From NCBI GenBank assembly GCA_020284085.1, contig JACEVL010000774.1, forward strand, positions 680,888-744,887: DNA of 64,000 bases. The letters are read 5' to 3'. Shown here piece after piece: positions 1-10,236 of the stretch. This DNA is from Aporrectodea caliginosa (Eukaryota > Annelida > Clitellata > Crassiclitellata > Lumbricidae). A program made the position numbers and the translations under genes. Every line of letters begins with the position of its first letter. Position 1 is the first letter of the stretch. The notes beneath the pieces were generated by a model, which was given only the letters and a program-made list of their open reading frames with translations, was not told the origin of the DNA and made no database searches.

Positions 1-543
1 TAGCCTACTTTGTGATCTGGCGATGATTAAATATGTTTTCTGTCGTTGGATGATCTAACATGTTTTCTTCTTATTATTATTTTTTCTTTATGTCTTACTG
101 TGTTTGATTTTCTGCTGTCCTAGACTCCTATAGTGACGAATTAAGATATACTATTTCATCAAATGCACTGATATACATATAAAAAGTTGATTTTTCCATC
201 AAATTCAGGGACATTTGCCCGCCTGCCCTCCCAAAATGACGTCCATGCATCAAAACCTCCTCAGTTGATCATCATCAATATGCCGACGAGTCGACGACAC
301 CCAACCCAATTAGGCCTATTCGTCTCTTTTTCCCCAAAAGCTTCTCCGAGCATCTTCTCCATGTGGTTACCCAAATCTTCTCCTGGATGACATCAAATAT
401 CATGTGCCTGAACCCTCTAACCTTTGGGCCGGTGGCCGGGGATGGCCGAGGCAACGAACGATCATCACGAAGGCCTATAACTCTTAAACCGTGCCTGACT
501 GCGTTTCACATGTAAAATACTACATGCCGTCGTCACACCATTC
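1..543. other. Unassigned sequence, no gene seen
   Basis: Mixed-composition sequence. A 67-codon open stretch on the + strand (187-390) has no recognisable domain, no convincing splice context and no repeat signature, so I do not call it a gene. Confidence 0.5.
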
Positions 544-601
544 ATACACTACATATGTATATATATATATGTATATACATATATTATTATTATTATTATT
601 T
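544..601. repeat. TATATG / ATT microsatellite
   Basis: A short TATATG run passes into about eight ATT triplets. The following 602-880 is unassigned single-copy-looking sequence. An ATT tail beside it could be the 3' tail of a minus-strand retroposon, but I see no coding remnant to support that. Confidence 0.8.
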
Positions 602-879
602 ATTGCGTCAGAAACAGAACAAATAACAGTACACATCATGACAGAAACAGATCAGTCACTGCGCAACAGGAAGCCAGGAAAAAGCTAAAAGCTTATACCA
701 CCCTGGCCCCTAGTACCTGGTTAACATTTCAGTCAACGTTTAGTGTCACACAGATCCAGAACAAATTATGAGAACAAATTATGCTAACAGGCAGCTAAGT
801 TCAAATAGTTTTAGTACTATACATTAGACATTTTACACATTAAACAAATCATTAGCAAGTTCATAGAGCAAACAAATCT

Positions 880-1545
880 ATATATACATATATACATATG
901 TACATGTATATGTATATATGTATGTATACATATGTATATACAATTATACATATATTTATGTATCTACATGTATATGTATGTATATACTATAAATGTATAT
1001 AGATGTATGTGTATTTGTACATGTATATGTATATATATGTATGTACAAATATGTACTTTTGTATATGTACAAAGAAATATGTATTTATATATGTGTATTT
1101 TTGTGTATTTATGTATGTATCGGCATGTGTAAGTATATATATATATATGTATATAATATATATGTGTATTCATGTATATATACATGTATGTATGTATTTA
1201 TATATATATCTACATACATAATATATACATATATACAATTATACATATATACATAAATACATATACATGCATATATTTACATATGCATGTATATATACAC
1301 ACATGTACATATATATACGCATATACATATATATAGATATATATACATATATATACATATACATGTACATATACACATGCATCTATATACATATATAGTA
1401 TATACATACATATATACGTATAAATGTATATACATATATATATAAATATATACATATATATATAGAAATACACACACACATATATATCATATATATACAT
1501 ATCTCCATATATATAACATATGTAGGCTACATGTATATAGATATA
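880..1545. repeat. TATATG/CATATA low-complexity array
   Basis: About 650 bp of degenerate TATATG, TACATG and TATGTA hexamers. Translations on both strands give only Tyr/Ile/Met-rich peptides with no protein character. The same low-complexity DNA recurs at 5880-6840, 8305-8540 and 9119-9260, where it lies next to short tandem-repeat arms. Confidence 0.9.
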
Positions 1546-1551
1546 ATTTAA

Positions 1552-2189
1552 CAGTGTTGGGTATGAGTTAACTCAGATGAGTTTAAACTCACGAGTTAAC
1601 TCACTTGCTGTGATTTATGAGTTTGAGTTAACTCATCTTAAAGAGTGTGATTTATGAGTTTGAGTTAACTCATCTTAAAGAGTGTGAGTTATGAGTTTGA
1701 GTTAACTCATATTTTCTGTGAGTTTGAGTTATAACTCAATTATTTCAAACTCAACTCACTCGGCACATATTATGTTGAAACAAGCCGGTTTTTTAAATAT
1801 CGGAACAGGCTGTCACACACCAACTTTTAAAAACTTCTGCTTAAAGCTAATACCAGTCATGTTTGAGATGTGAAACATGTGGACTGTGGTGTTTACTTTG
1901 ACTCAGTAATAATAACCTGATTTATCCATTATCCCATTAATAATAATAACAGTTATACTAGTAATAATAAACTGATGATACCATTTCCTGTTAACTGTGT
2001 ATTTGTACAACGTTCGATTAGAACGTGCTGGTATGAGACAAGTGAGTTGATGAGTTAACTCATTTAACAACTGAGTTTGAGTTAACTCATTTCACTTAGG
2101 ATGAGTTGAGTTTGAGTTTAAACTCATTTTGAGGTGCATGAGTTGAGTTTTGATTTAACTCATTTCTTGTGTGAGTTTACCCAACACTG
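1552..2189. mobile_element. hAT-like MITE with CAGTGTTGGGTA ends
   Basis: A 638-bp element with a perfect 12-bp terminal inverted repeat (CAGTGTTGGGTA at 1552, its complement ending at 2189). Terminal CAGTGTTG is common in animal hAT transposons. Both subterminal regions are packed with the palindrome GAGTTAACTC and its variants. Between 1594 and 1712 a block of about 45 bp (TGAGTTTGAGTTAACTCAT plus spacer) is repeated three times. The flanks read gatataat and gatataaa but are offset by four bases on the left, so the target duplication is not clean. There is no coding capacity; movement would depend on a transposase made elsewhere. Confidence 0.75.
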
Positions 2190-2261
2190 GATATAAATAC
2201 ATACATATACAAACATATATATATATATAGATATATAGATACATATACATGCATATACATA

Positions 2262-2278
2262 TCGTATCGTATCGTATT
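2262..2278. repeat. CGTAT pentamer tail of minus-strand LINE
   Basis: Three CGTAT units directly adjoin the 3' end of the LINE at 2279-2995. On the minus strand they read as an ATACG tail, the type of short tandem tail CR1/L2-group LINEs carry. Confidence 0.7.
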
Positions 2279-2995
2279 TAAGCATTTGTAAAGCGCCTCT
2301 CGTAGGGTGAACCGTTCAGAAGCGCTCCCAGTGTGCTAAGCCCCGCGAAAATAAACAGGTTTTGAGAAAAGCGAAGGAAGAAGAGAGACTGCCAGAGAGA
2401 ATTTTAGAGCGAACAGAAGGAGAAAGAGCATTCCAAAGAGAGGGACCAATTGAAGCAAAGGAACGAGCCTGAGCCATAGCAGTTCTACTACGGGGAACCA
2501 AGAGGTCAAGTCTATTGCAGGAACGAAGTGGACGGTGGGAGGAAGCTGAGTGTGGCCGAAGTAGTACGCCAACCAGATATTGCGGGGCAAGACCCCTCTG
2601 AGCCTTGAAGATCAGAGAGAGGATTTTAAATTGTATGCGAGCATGCAGAGGGAGCCAATGAAGTTCATCAAACATAAAGGAAGAGATGTGAGAGTACCTG
2701 GGAAGGCGCGCTATAAGTCTAGCAGCTGTGTTGAGGACCGACTGAAGAGGAGAGAGACGAATCTTAGGAAGACCAACAAGAAGGGAATTGCAGTAGTCAA
2801 TCCGAGAAAATACAAAAGCATGAACTAAAGTTGTGAATATGGAGGAGGAGACAGAACGACGAATGACCCTGAGACGCCTTAAGTGAAAATAGGAGGAGCG
2901 TGAGAGATTAGAGATGTGATCGGTAAAGGTAAGTGAACTATCAAGGGTAACACCCAGATCACGTACACTTGACGAGAAAGAGAAGAGTGGGAACA
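2279..2995 (-). pseudogene. CR1/L2-like LINE, 3' end of ORF2
   Basis: The minus strand encodes about 228 residues of the C-terminal part of a non-LTR retrotransposon reverse transcriptase protein. In order: RDLGVTLDSSLTFTDHI (post-palm), SRIDYCNSLLVGLP, the AARLIARLPRYSHIS thumb region, ELHWLPLHARIQFKI, and FASIGPSLWNALSPSVR close to the C-terminus. The copy is 5'-truncated inside TATATG repeats near 2995, as expected after incomplete reverse transcription. Palm-domain catalytic motifs and the endonuclease are absent. A second copy of the same family lies at 45071-46622. The reading frame is unusually intact for a truncated copy, so it may be fairly young. Confidence 0.88.
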
Positions 2996-3056
2996 TATAC
3001 ATATAATGTACATATACATATAGCCTATATATATGTATATGTACATATACATATAT
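2996..3056. repeat. TATATG low-complexity DNA
   Basis: A short AT-rich TACATA/TATATG run between the LINE fragment and the GGACTATCGAACCTTC arm. Confidence 0.8.
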
Positions 3057-3125
3057 GTTTTACCATGAAACCTTGGGACTATCGAACCTTCGGACTATCG
3101 AACCTTCGGACTATCGATACGTAAC
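3057..3125. repeat. GGACTATCGAACCTTC tandem arm, copy 1
   Basis: Three units of the 16-bp motif GGACTATCGAACCTTC, beginning with TGTTTTACC and ending at ATCGATACG. An almost identical block occurs at 8541-8612. Both directly follow TATATG low-complexity DNA. They look like single surviving arms of an element built like those at 5761-6953 and 32235-33143. Confidence 0.75.
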
Positions 3126-3380
3126 CCAATAGGCCTGCGTGAGCAACTCAAGAAAATTCCAGATCCCTGTTTTCGTACTACTATTCCTTTATTTCAAAAA
3201 CTCGTTGACACAAACGCAACAAGATTACAAAATCAACAGTTTAGATATCGATTAGACAAAAAATACTATATAGTCAAATAGATAAGAGGGTTAGGAATGT
3301 ATTAGTGACTGAGACCTATTGCTAAAGAAAATTATTGTTTAGCCAATACACCATAAAGTACTCTATGCATATACATATGT
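3126..3380. other. Unassigned sequence
   Basis: I see no gene, repeat structure or convincing retrotransposon coding remnant here. Confidence 0.4.
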
Positions 3381-3500
3381 ACTCTAGGTATAAAATTTCG
3401 ATCATCCCTATCCGGCAGAGTGAAATCATGAGGCCGGGGTCGCAGATTATAATGACGAGTAATTATTGGTGGAAACAGTGAACGTAACACAACCTTTACT

Positions 3501-3818
3501 CAGGCCCGCCGAGAGGGGGCAGGGGGGGGCAAAAGCCCAGGAGCCCGGCGACTTTTAGTGGCCCGGGCTGGGCCCAGAAATCAACTTATGAAAAATATTA
3601 TAATCAGTTATACAAAGTTTATGATTTATGCCTCTTAAAATATAATATTACGGACACTTAACTACAATAGTTGCATATCTAAATATAATTTTGTAGGGTT
3701 GTACCCGCACTATTATTATTTCAGTTTGTTTTTAAAAAGAATTTCTGATAAAGTCAAAGGATAGTTAGGGCCCGTGACTGCTCTGCCCAGGGGCCCGGAA
3801 TTTCTGAGGGCAGCCCTA
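3501..3818. mobile_element. 318-bp hAT-like MITE inside the LINE
   Basis: Flanked by a perfect direct duplication CCTTTACT (3493-3500 and 3819-3826; identity extends to 12 bp because the element also begins with CAG). Ends are CAGGCCCGCC on the left and, read inward from the right, TAGGGCTGCC, an imperfect inverted repeat. The interior is GC-rich near both ends, with no coding capacity. An 8-bp target duplication and a CAGG-type end fit the hAT superfamily. Confidence 0.75.
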
Positions 3819-3947
3819 CCTTTACTCAGCAACATTCCACCCACACTTTCACCGAAAATTCGCCTGTCTGCAACCTAAGTGTGTCTTTTACGAAAACTTT
3901 TAATCTTTCCCGATACTGCTTCATGTATATCCGCGACCTTCGCAGAA

Positions 3948-4686
3948 CGGTATAGACCTACGGGCGATTGGTCATAGGACGGTTGGTCATAGGACGATTG
4001 GTCATATGGACGATTGGTCATAGGACCTACAGGTCATAGATCATATGAGTCATAGGGCCTTTCCGAGTTTCCGTCATAGGTCCTATCGGCCATATATAGG
4101 TCCTATCGGCGATAGGGCTATCGAACAGATAAGTTTTTAAGACATGACCGACCATTTAGGCCTACTGGATCATTTACTGTGAAATACGTAATACGAAATA
4201 CGTACAATACGTTGATGCCTGCATGTAATTATCCTGATAAGTTTCTTGATTGGCACTGATTGTATTTGTCTAAAAATGATCAATGTCCCTAATTGATGCC
4301 TTTTATACTTGAGTAACATGAGGTAAAACGTAATTATTTCGACAGAACGTTAGGCCCTAAGTTCTTTGAAGTGAGTTGATACCTATAAGTAATTATCCTA
4401 ATAAGTTTCTTAATTGGCACTGATTGTACAAAAACGATGAATGTTTCTAAATGCAGCTTATTTTGCGTTCGGTGTGTTAAGTTTAAAACTAAGAATGTCC
4501 ATAACTAACGACGACAACCAATTATGTCGGTTTATTAGCGGCATATGACCGATAGTCCTATGACCAATAGGCCTTATGACCAATCGTCCATATGACCAAT
4601 CGTCCTGTGACCAATCGTCATATATGACCAATCGTCCAATGACCAATCGTAGGCTGCTACTCCTATAATCAATCGTCCTATAGAAC
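3948..4686. mobile_element. Foldback-like element, GGTCATAGGACGATT arms
   Basis: About 740 bp. The left arm (3948-4135) is built from 14-15 bp tandem units with the core GGACGATTGGTCATA. The right arm (4539-4686) carries the same unit in the opposite orientation (TGACCAATCGTCC). Between them lies about 400 bp of AT-rich sequence without coding potential. Target duplication is CGCAGAA (3941-3947 and 4687-4693). The insertion splits a LINE coding segment between two residues of the conserved IRDLRRI motif, so the empty site can be recognised. Architecture recalls Drosophila FB and sea-urchin TU elements, which also have long inverted repeats made of short tandem repeats. Confidence 0.8.
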
Positions 4687-5290
4687 CGCAGAATCCACCC
4701 TATGCTCGACTTCAAACTTGCGTCTACAATCGCTATACATCTATTGGTCACGCTAAATTATACTACTGCAATTCTCTTTCTCAACATAGATATCACCCAA
4801 ATAAACCGCATCCAATCTCTTCAGAATGTTTCGCCCGTGCTGTCACCGAACCCCAAAATCCACCCCACCACATCACGCATGTCAAAAAATCACTCCCCTG
4901 GTTCAAAATACCTGAACGAACAGAGTATAAAGACAAATCACTCACCTATATAACACACTTCAATCCTCCCAGTCCTCCTACCTCCGTCAGTTGTTCACGG
5001 TCTAGCCACTTCGGACTTCGCTCAACCCCCTCCTCTCCGCCCTTCCGTCACCTCATCACTAAAATTTGCAAATCGCTCCATGGCCATAGCTGTTCCGCCT
5101 CTCTGGAAAATCTCCCGCCAGTATTACGGAAAATATCTGATCCATCCTACGAACTGACCAAAACGTCGCCTCTTGCTATCTCTCCACAGGTCTTTTACTC
5201 AAAACTGAAAATACAAATCCTATCCCGATTCTTCCTCTTCCCCTCACCCACTCGCAGTTTCAACTCTAAACGCCACCCATGCACTTCAGC

Positions 5291-5752
5291 CATCTGACTG
5301 TCTGCCTGCCTGTCCCTTGAACTCCCTTCGGATCTTCACCATCTGCATGCCTATCGATTCTGTTTTGGTTAAGCACCAGTGAATAAACTACAGTACCGCT
5401 CCCGAGAATAAACCCGTTACAGTGACTAAATTTCGCATCAATGGCGCAACAATGTTTACCAAAAAATTTTCTCTAGCGCGTAATTCTCCCATCATTCTCA
5501 CTACTGTCACCAAGATTTGATCTTGATTGACATATGTCCGTTGCATGTCAGTCTCAGTCTGGTGCTGTTGAGACTCCGCCCACAGATCATTAGTTGTGTC
5601 GTTAATTACGGCGGCCTGTGGATGAGCTCTTCGTTATGAGCGGGGTTCAATTAAGTGCACCTCTACACTCTGAAGAAGGCTACAAGCAAACGGGGGGGGA
5701 AGGGGGTATGAACGCATACAAATTGCATGTACATGTACATGTATACTGTACA
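5291..5752. other. LINE 3' flank and unassigned DNA
   Basis: 5291-5410 may be 3' untranslated sequence of the preceding LINE (AATAAAC near 5382). 5411-5752 shows no gene; 5726-5760 is a short ACATGT-rich run that serves as left flank of the next element. Confidence 0.4.
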
Positions 5753-5760
5753 TGTATGTT

Positions 5761-6418
5761 GAGTGTAGGACACTGGACATTGTCCCCCCGGACATTGTCC
5801 CCCAGGACATTGTCCCCTGGACATTGTCCCCCCAGGGTAGGACATTATCCCCCCCAGTCTAAGATATAATCGTATAATAAGCATGTATACATGTATATAT
5901 ATGTATTTCCGTATATATGTACTTATGTATATATATGTACATATATATGTATATGTGTATATGTATGTATAGGCATGTGCAAGTATATATATATATATTA
6001 TATATATATACTTATATATATTATGTATATATATATGTATATATAAATATTATGTTTGTGCATGTATATATATGCACTTTATATGTATGTATATGCATGT
6101 ATATGTATCAATATATATATATGTTTATATTTATTTATGTATATATGTTATATATGTTTAAATACATAAATACATGTATATATACATGACTACATATATA
6201 TATATTATATATACACACGCAAACGTATATATGTATTTATATATATACGTAAACATATCTATACATACATAGGTACATATTCATATATGTGTACATATAC
6301 ATATATATATATAAACATATATATATATAAGTACATATGCACGTAAATACATATATACATATACATGTACATTGTACATATACACATACATCTAAATACA
6401 TGTATAGTATTTACATAC

Positions 6419-6451
<33 letters not shown>

Positions 6452-6500
6452 CGTAAACATACCTATACATACATATGTATGTATATTCATATATGTGTAC

Positions 6501-6533
<33 letters not shown>

Positions 6534-6953
6534 AGTACATATGCACGTAAATACATATATACATATACATGTACATTGTACATATACACATACATCTATA
6601 TACATGTATAGTATTTACATACATATATATACATACATTTTGTATATATACATAAGCACACACATATAATTATATATATCATATATATACATATACTTAT
6701 ATCCATATGTATATATAAGATAACATATGTACAATATATGTATATATAAATACATATATATAGAAACATATCTGTATACGCTTATATATATACATACAAT
6801 GTACATATACATAAATATGTACATATATTAATATATTTACACAGATGGGGGATTTTGTCCGGGGGGATAATGTCCTACGCAAAATCGGGGGGACAATGTC
6901 CGGGGCGACAATGTCCGGGGGGACAATGTCCGGGGGGACAATGTCCGTTCCCC
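5761..6953. mobile_element. Foldback-like element, GGACATTGTCCCCCC arms
   Basis: A 1193-bp element with a perfect 8-bp flanking duplication TGTATGTT (5753-5760 and 6954-6961). The left arm (to about 5865) holds four to five units of GGACATTGTCCCCCC and a GGACATTATCCCCC variant. The right arm (6843-6953) has the same units inverted, ending outward in CGTTCCCC. The core, 5880-6840, is almost entirely TATATG/TACATA low-complexity DNA. There is no transposase. Further arms of the same family lie at 8687-8763 and 8989-9118, where the outer end GGGAAACGGACATTG agrees with the boundary chosen here. Confidence 0.82.
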
Positions 6954-7034
6954 TGTATGTTACAGGAACTGAGTAAAACCAAGCATCGTGAGATTTTTCA
7001 ACAATTTGTAAAATTCTTGATTCACTCAGGTACT

Positions 7035-7036
<2 letters not shown>

Positions 7037-7100
<64 letters not shown>

Positions 7101-7101
7101 C

Positions 7102-7144
<43 letters not shown>

Positions 7145-7193
7145 CATCATCCATCCATCCATCCATCCATCCATCCATCCATCCATCTATCCA
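7037..7193. repeat. CTAT then CCAT tetranucleotide microsatellite
   Basis: About 28 CTAT units followed by about twelve CCAT units. Open translations through it are Ser/Ile/Tyr-Leu repeats without meaning. Confidence 0.95.
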
Positions 7194-8078
7194 AAGTACC
7201 TGAGTGCAGGCTCTATGCCAATTTTACAGAAGTTGGAAGTGAGACTGAGACTTAAATATTTTGTCAAATAGCAACAAAACTTGGCGCAGGGGCCCGGTCG
7301 GGTTAGGGGGATATCCGTGCGCCGCACCGATTGCACCTGTGTTAGAAACGGCCCTGCAAGGCTCCCCATGTGCCCTCACTTCCACCCCTTCCCTCATGCC
7401 TTGCCCCCTCTGTGCACGCCCAACCTGCTACATGTACGTGTGTGGCTGATATGAAACAGGTGGGTAGAGGCGACTCTAGATTATCTCTCCATTAATGTCC
7501 CAATCCGTCGGTTGAGGTCGTTACATGTACATGTACATGTATGTACATGTAGCTCCTCTGAGATTGCCGTGCCCGGTTGGGTGGCGGGTTACTTAAAGGG
7601 GGAGTAAGAGGCTGTTTGCGGAGAGAAATACGGGAAGGAGGAGGATATGGGAAAGGGGTAGGTGAGTTCGACCGAGGCCGCCGCTGAGACAGGTTTAGGG
7701 AGTTGCTGAGAGAGTGGGAAGAAGGGGGTGTTGGAGGGTAGTATTGGCCAGCAGAGCCGTTGTGCCTTCACCCCTTTGGTTGTATCTGTGTAAGCCTTTG
7801 TGGTGCCGTGTTATTTTTCTTCTCTTGTTTGACCTGTGAAGAGTGACTCTGTGTCCCAATAAAATATCTTCCATAACAAATTTTATAACAGCGAATTTGG
7901 TTTCACACGACATTTTCAACGCTTTTCGGAGTCCCTCTGTTTTCCATCCGTGCTCTCTAACTTTCAGCTCTTTTCCGCATTAGAGTCCTGCTGTTATATA
8001 TCCCGTGTGTCTCTCTGTCTTGTCTACCGGTTATGTGCACTTTACTCTGTGTGTCTCTCTATCTCATTCTCTCTCTAT
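7194..8078. other. Unassigned sequence
   Basis: No gene identified. Short open stretches here have no recognisable domain. A GC-rich patch at 7287-7356 has CAGGG-type ends in inverted orientation and may be a tiny transposon relic, but without a target duplication. Confidence 0.4.
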
Positions 8079-8304
8079 CGCGAATACGGTTTGACACGCC
8101 AATTCGAAATTTCGGACCCCACCGATAATGTGGACGTAGGCCTATCGCCCCGGCGGTAGACCAGATGTCTTTACGACCTCTCTCGTGTATTCTTTATAAT
8201 CGTATAGACATCCATGGGCGGACTGGCCCGCCGGGAAATGTTTGGAGATTTCCCGGTGGGCCCCTGCCCATTTCCCAATTAAAATCGGCTGCCTATTCTC
8301 AATA
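8079..8304. repeat. 225-bp dispersed repeat, copy 1
   Basis: Begins GCGAATACGGTTTGACACG and ends GGCTGCCTATTCTCA. It is nearly identical to 8763-8988. It contains CATGGGCGGACTGGCCCG followed by a CCGGGAA...TTCCCGGTGGGCCC inverted segment, resembling a hAT-type terminus. No coding capacity. Confidence 0.85.
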
Positions 8305-8540
8305 TCGGTACATGTATACATATATGCGGTATACATATATATGCACATATTCATATATATGTATGTATGTAAATATACATATATACATCTATATATATAT
8401 GTATACATATGCACACACATATATCATATATCCATATATGTACTTATATCCATAGCTGGTTATATATGTACATACATATATATATGAAGCCAAACATATA
8501 TATATTAAAGAAGATGCTTTATATGCTACTATAATGCTAC
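8305..8540. repeat. TATATG low-complexity DNA
   Basis: AT-rich TATATG/CATATA run between the first 225-bp repeat copy and the second GGACTATCGAACCTTC arm. Confidence 0.85.
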
Positions 8541-8612
8541 ATATGTTTTACCAGCGAAAACTGGACGGACTATCGAACCTTCGGACTATCGGAACCTTCG
8601 GACTATCGATAC
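8541..8612. repeat. GGACTATCGAACCTTC tandem arm, copy 2
   Basis: Same block as 3057-3125 (TGTTTTACC start, ATCGATACG end). Only one arm is visible locally. Confidence 0.75.
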
Positions 8613-8686
8613 GCAACCTGAATGAAATAGCCAACAAAAACAGCAACTAAGGTTTATCAATGACATGCAGACTATAGGCTATTTAC

Positions 8687-8763
8687 ACAGAGGGGGGATA
8701 ATGTCCGGGGGATAATGTCCTACGCAAAATCGGGGATAATGTCCGGGGGATAATGTCCGGGGG
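8687..8763. repeat. GGACATTGTCCCCCC-family arm (inverted)
   Basis: Four units of GGGGGATAATGTCC with the family-specific TACGCAAAATC spacer, in the orientation of the right arm of 5761-6953. It abuts the second 225-bp repeat copy, so the outer terminus is missing. Confidence 0.8.
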
Positions 8764-8988
8764 CGAATACGGTTTGACACGCCAATTCGAAATTTCGGAC
8801 CCCACCGATAATGTGGACGTTAGGCCTATCGCCCCGGCGGTAGACCAGATGTCTTTACGACCTCTCTCATGTATTCTTTATAATATAGACATCCATGGGC
8901 GGACTGGCCCGCCGGGAAACCGGAAAACCGGGAGATTTCCCGGTGGGCCCCTGCCCATTTCCCAATTAAAATCGGCTGCCTATTCTCA
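8763..8988. repeat. 225-bp dispersed repeat, copy 2
   Basis: Near-identical to 8079-8304, here sandwiched between two inverted arms of the GGACATTGTCC family. Differences include a short insertion around 8918-8932. Confidence 0.85.
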
Positions 8989-9118
8989 GGGAAACGGACA
9001 TTGTCCCCCGGACATTGTCCCCCTGACATTATCCCCCCGGGCATTGTCCCCCCGGACATTGTCCCCCCGATTTTGCGTGTAGGACATTATCCCCTCTGGA
9101 CATTATCCCCCCTCTGTG
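8989..9118. repeat. GGACATTGTCCCCCC-family arm
   Basis: Starts GGGAAACGGACATTGTCC, then five to six tandem units, the GATTTTGCG spacer and TCTGTGTAAAT, after which TATATG low-complexity DNA (9119-9260) begins. It is the left arm of an element whose right arm is not visible. Confidence 0.8.
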
Positions 9119-9265
9119 TAAATATATGTATATGTACAGATTTATGTATATGTACATTGTATGTATATATAAACGTATACGTATATATGTTTGTATATAT
9201 ATAATAATATTTATGTATACATGTTACATATGTTATCCTATATATATATGGATATATATATGATG

Positions 9266-10179
9266 GTACCCTATCAGTATGATATACTTGCCTTAGTACT
9301 AAATAAGTGCAAAATTTTAAGCTTGATTGATTGATATTTAGTGGTCGCTCAATGCTCGTGACTTTTCACTATATTGACTAATCACGATAATATTGCTCTT
9401 CACAGGCTAATGCCGAAAAATAGACAAATCAGCTCATAAAGTATTAACAAAAACTTGTTAAACCAAAGAAACAAGCTGGACAATGTAGACTGTAAGAGTT
9501 TGAAGTGACAAACAGATCTACTGAATATTGATATAAAGTCAGTCATTTAGTTTTTGAGTAATAGAAAGTTGCTGCAAAGACTGCCATTTACTGAACAATA
9601 TCTGCGTAACAGATTTAGAGTTTTAGATTGTTGGAGTCCCAGAAGTAGCACAGACTTCTTTGCCTCAGAGAACTGAGCTCTGTGCTCAGATACAGCCTGC
9701 AATAGGTATTATTTTGCTCTTCATTTTGGTGATAGGAACCAGCTATCACTCGTAGCTAACATGTAGTTTGAGTCGAGTTTGAGTTTGGGGGAAGGGTTTG
9801 GGGAGGGGATGTGCCCTCTCCCCTATTTAAAATTTTTGAATTTCCACACTGTAATGGTAGCATTTTAAGCTGTCATCTGAACAAAATTGTTCTATTATTT
9901 GAGTGCTGATAAGAACCAGCTGTCACTCGTAGCTATTATTATTATATTCATGAAATATTTCAGAAATATTGGGGGATATAAGCAGCTCCGTCCCCTCCAC
10001 CTCAAATTTGGGGGGACCGTCCCCCGCTGTCCCCCCTAAGTCTCCACCCCTGCTTATAAGCATACATAGGGCCTACATACATACATACATATATACATGC
10101 ATATAATGCATAATTACTGTACATAGCCTACAATAGATGATGCATTTATATGTAGGCAATTTTCAATTCGTTGTTTCAG
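9266..10179. other. No gene; transposon-like patches
   Basis: 9780-9835 (GGGGAGGGGATGTGCCCTCT) resembles 62385-62425. 9985-10052 ends with a GTCTCCACCCCTG terminus typical of degraded DNA transposons. No coding sequence recognised. Confidence 0.4.
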
Positions 10180-10236
10180 AGTGAAACTATGCAGAGAAGA
10201 AACGTCGCTCAAGTTTACGTGAGAAGCAGGCTGCAG
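10180..10236 (+). CDS. Candidate 57-bp coding exon
   Basis: An open 19-codon segment (SETMQRRNVAQVYVRSRLQ) preceded by a pyrimidine-rich acceptor (TTCGTTGTTTCAG) and followed by a donor (CTGCAG/GTAGAT). Length is a multiple of three. I do not recognise the protein. A second candidate exon with good splice sites lies at 12358-12462 on the same strand, so both could belong to one gene with an insertion-rich intron between them. The support is splice-site quality and open frame only. Confidence 0.25.

Larger units (their letters stand above)
3381..5290 (+). pseudogene. LINE ORF2 C-terminal remnant, twice interrupted
   Basis: Plus-strand remnant of a CR1/L2-type non-LTR retrotransposon. Clear coding segments are 3819-3947 and 4694-5290, reading through RYCFMYIRDLR, IHPMLDFKLASTIA, SLPWFKIPERTEYK, a region matching SYLRQLFTV and FANRSMAIAVPPLW, and a C-terminal KISDPSYELTKTSPLAISP stretch. 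Several frameshifts and stop codons break it. Two DNA elements sit inside it: 3501-3818 and 3948-4686. Removing each with one copy of its target duplication restores continuous LINE sequence. The 5' part (3381-3500) is assigned only by position. Confidence 0.75.

Noticed and set aside
7287..7356. 70-bp CAGGGG...CCCCTG-like inverted-end patch as a micro-transposon
   Set aside because: No target duplication and only six to eight matching terminal bases.
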